DNA of 64,000 nucleotides, from the NCBI RefSeq assembly GCF_003721515.1, contig NZ_RJJD01000004.1, positions 248,001-312,000 of the forward strand, read 5' to 3'. Each line of letters begins with the position of its first letter. Positions within the stretch are counted from its first letter, which is position 1. The notes beneath the pieces were generated by a model. It saw only the letters and a program-made list of their open reading frames with translations, was not told the DNA's origin and did no database searches. Below, piece after piece: positions 63,066 to 64,000 of this stretch. The translations under genes were made by a program, and so were the position numbers. This stretch comes from Rufibacter latericius (lineage in GTDB: Bacteria; Bacteroidota; Bacteroidia; Cytophagales; Hymenobacteraceae).

Positions 63066-63803
63066 TTCTTAATCTAATTATCAGTTAAGTAAGAGACTGT
63101 CTGCACCCATAGACAGTCTCTTTTCTTTTTAGGCAAAAGGGTAGCTGGTGCCTTAAGCTTGTACATATTTTCTGTTTACAATGCAGAAAACGGTTAGATA
63201 ATAGACTGAGTTGCTTTTTCAAAGATTTTGTCTGGTCTCTTATAGTCCTTCTCTCTGCCTCCTTCCTGTTTTCATCTTTAAGTTGCGTCTTGGCCTTTAG
63301 CATTCCTTAATTGCTTAGAAGCAGATGCTATATTATAAAATCACTTTCTAAAAGCTGGCTTCCAGCTCAAGTTTAGTTTGGGCTTGCTATAAACATCCAA
63401 CAAAGCTGAACGCATGCTCCCTTAAGGTTTATGTTTGAAGGTAAAGTACTGCCTTTGTTGAAATTTGTTATATGATTTTTTCAATAAACTATTGAAATTA
63501 CTATAAATATACAAAGATATATTTGGGGTTTGCCTCAGTAACTGAAACAATTAAGGAATCTTTTTAAATAAAACAATTTTAGATGTTGTGCCTTTTGTTA
63601 GCCATTAAGCCTTTAAAAGTATATAATTTTATATAAATTTTATAATATTAAGTTAACTTAATTAAATCTAAATCGATTTTTGTAGCCCAGTTTATCATAA
63701 AGAACATCTATGGAATAGATGAATTTTTTTGATCAAATTTGTGTACTTAATACAATGTGTTATTGGTTGCATTTTATTTTAAGTATAATAATATGATTTT
63801 TAT
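63066..63803. other. 738-bp AT-rich gene-free interval
   Basis: Apart from the terminator at 63091-63122 nothing is recognisable. The right half is extremely AT-rich (63470-63800) with short TTTTATATAA-type words and precedes the last gene. Confidence 0.65.
63091..63130 (+). terminator. Intrinsic terminator of the CE4-like gene
   Basis: AAGAGACTGTCT (63091-63102) pairs with AGACAGTCTCTT (63111-63122), then TTCTTTTT. Confidence 0.85.
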
Positions 63804-64000
63804 ATGAAAAAACTGTACGATAATTCCAAAGTTTTTTGTTTGATGCTATGTTTGCTCGCCATTCAAATGGCTGCGAATGCACAGGCGCTTTTGACATCAA
63901 CGGGTTATTCTGAAAATTTTGATGGAATAGGCAACAATACTAGTTGGGCAGATAATAATACTAATCATGTGTTAGGTTGGTACACCCGAATTGTGACAAA
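63804..64000 (+). CDS. Start of a secreted protein, 3' end outside window
   Basis: The ATG at 63804 opens a frame of at least 65 codons running off the window. It begins M-K-K-L-Y-D-N-S-K with a hydrophobic core (L-M-L-C-L-L-A-I-Q-M) and a cleavage site A-N-A-Q near residue 26. The next residues contain Y-S-E-N-F-D-G-I-G followed by a W, the way many Bacteroidota T9SS cargo proteins start their first beta-sandwich domain. The M-K-K-L-Y start is shared with the giant T9SS gene at 55828. Confidence 0.75.
   Translation, partial: MKKLYDNSKVFCLMLCLLAIQMAANAQALLTSTGYSENFDGIGNNTSWADNNTNHVLGWYTRIVT

Noticed and set aside
1-64000. tRNA, rRNA, prophage and transposase genes
   Set aside because: I looked for cloverleaf ends, rRNA words and transposase or phage motifs on both strands and saw none; a covariance search would be needed to exclude small RNAs.

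Overview
The window is chromosomal DNA from a member of the Bacteroidota, most likely order Cytophagales, family Hymenobacteraceae (Rufibacter, Nibribacter or Pontibacter relatives). This is inferred from several markers read in the sequence: secreted proteins ending in type IX secretion (T9SS) sorting domains, a SusC/SusD pair, a bacillithiol gene (bshC), a DUF4295 gene beside the L33 and ftsY genes, and promoters of the Bacteroidota type (TTTG, about 20 bases, TAnnTTTG). The genus is not proven.

Layout. 1-13 kb is mostly housekeeping: the 3' part of a T9SS beta-propeller protein, hemB, ornithine aminotransferase, a DUF5522 gene, then rpmB, a secreted Xaa-Pro aminopeptidase, rpmG, DUF4295, ftsY, rimO, bshC and 5-formyl-THF cyclo-ligase. 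12.6-24 kb holds a secreted sorbosone-dehydrogenase-like protein, an orphan SusC/SusD pair, two small genes, a DPP-IV-type peptidase and an uncharacterised secreted protein. 25-34.4 kb holds mnmD, BrkB-like, DUF4403, thioredoxin-like, DUF3891 and outer-membrane beta-barrel genes, and a divergent threonine dehydrogenase/Kbl pair that together would take threonine to glycine and acetyl-CoA. 34.4-37 kb is a 1.5 kb gene-free stretch leading to a NYN nuclease fused to a cold-shock domain. 37-42 kb holds an erythromycin-esterase-family lipoprotein, a DEDDh exonuclease, a CrtI-like oxidoreductase and a class A beta-lactamase-like protein. 42.4-47.7 kb is a three-gene module for periplasmic 3-keto-sugar chemistry (double DUF1080, Tat-exported Gfo/Idh/MocA, and a PVC-type lipoprotein with a cytochrome c domain). 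47.9-52.7 kb holds cdaA-folP, DUF1599-DoxX-like, shikimate kinase and a fatty acid hydroxylase. From about 54.6 kb the DNA becomes visibly AT-rich and gene-poor. It carries a subtilisin-like protease at its edge, a giant lectin/TSP3 T9SS protein, a CE4-like T9SS protein and the start of another secreted protein.

Most notable non-coding content. (1) About 28 diverged copies of one roughly 36-bp palindrome (outer arms GTTTTAGGC/GCCTAAAAC, inner arms CTGTTTTC/GAAAACAG) lie in almost every intergenic gap. (2) Four GCCTGACTAG-type motifs spaced 37-38 bp apart lie directly behind the NYN-cold-shock gene, before its terminator. (3) A perfect 64-bp palindrome with no spacer lies at 55380-55443. (4) A 184-bp REPIN/MITE-like element has perfect 31-bp terminal inverted repeats. 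(5) There are several very long perfect terminator hairpins. I saw no tRNA, rRNA, CRISPR array, transposase or prophage gene.
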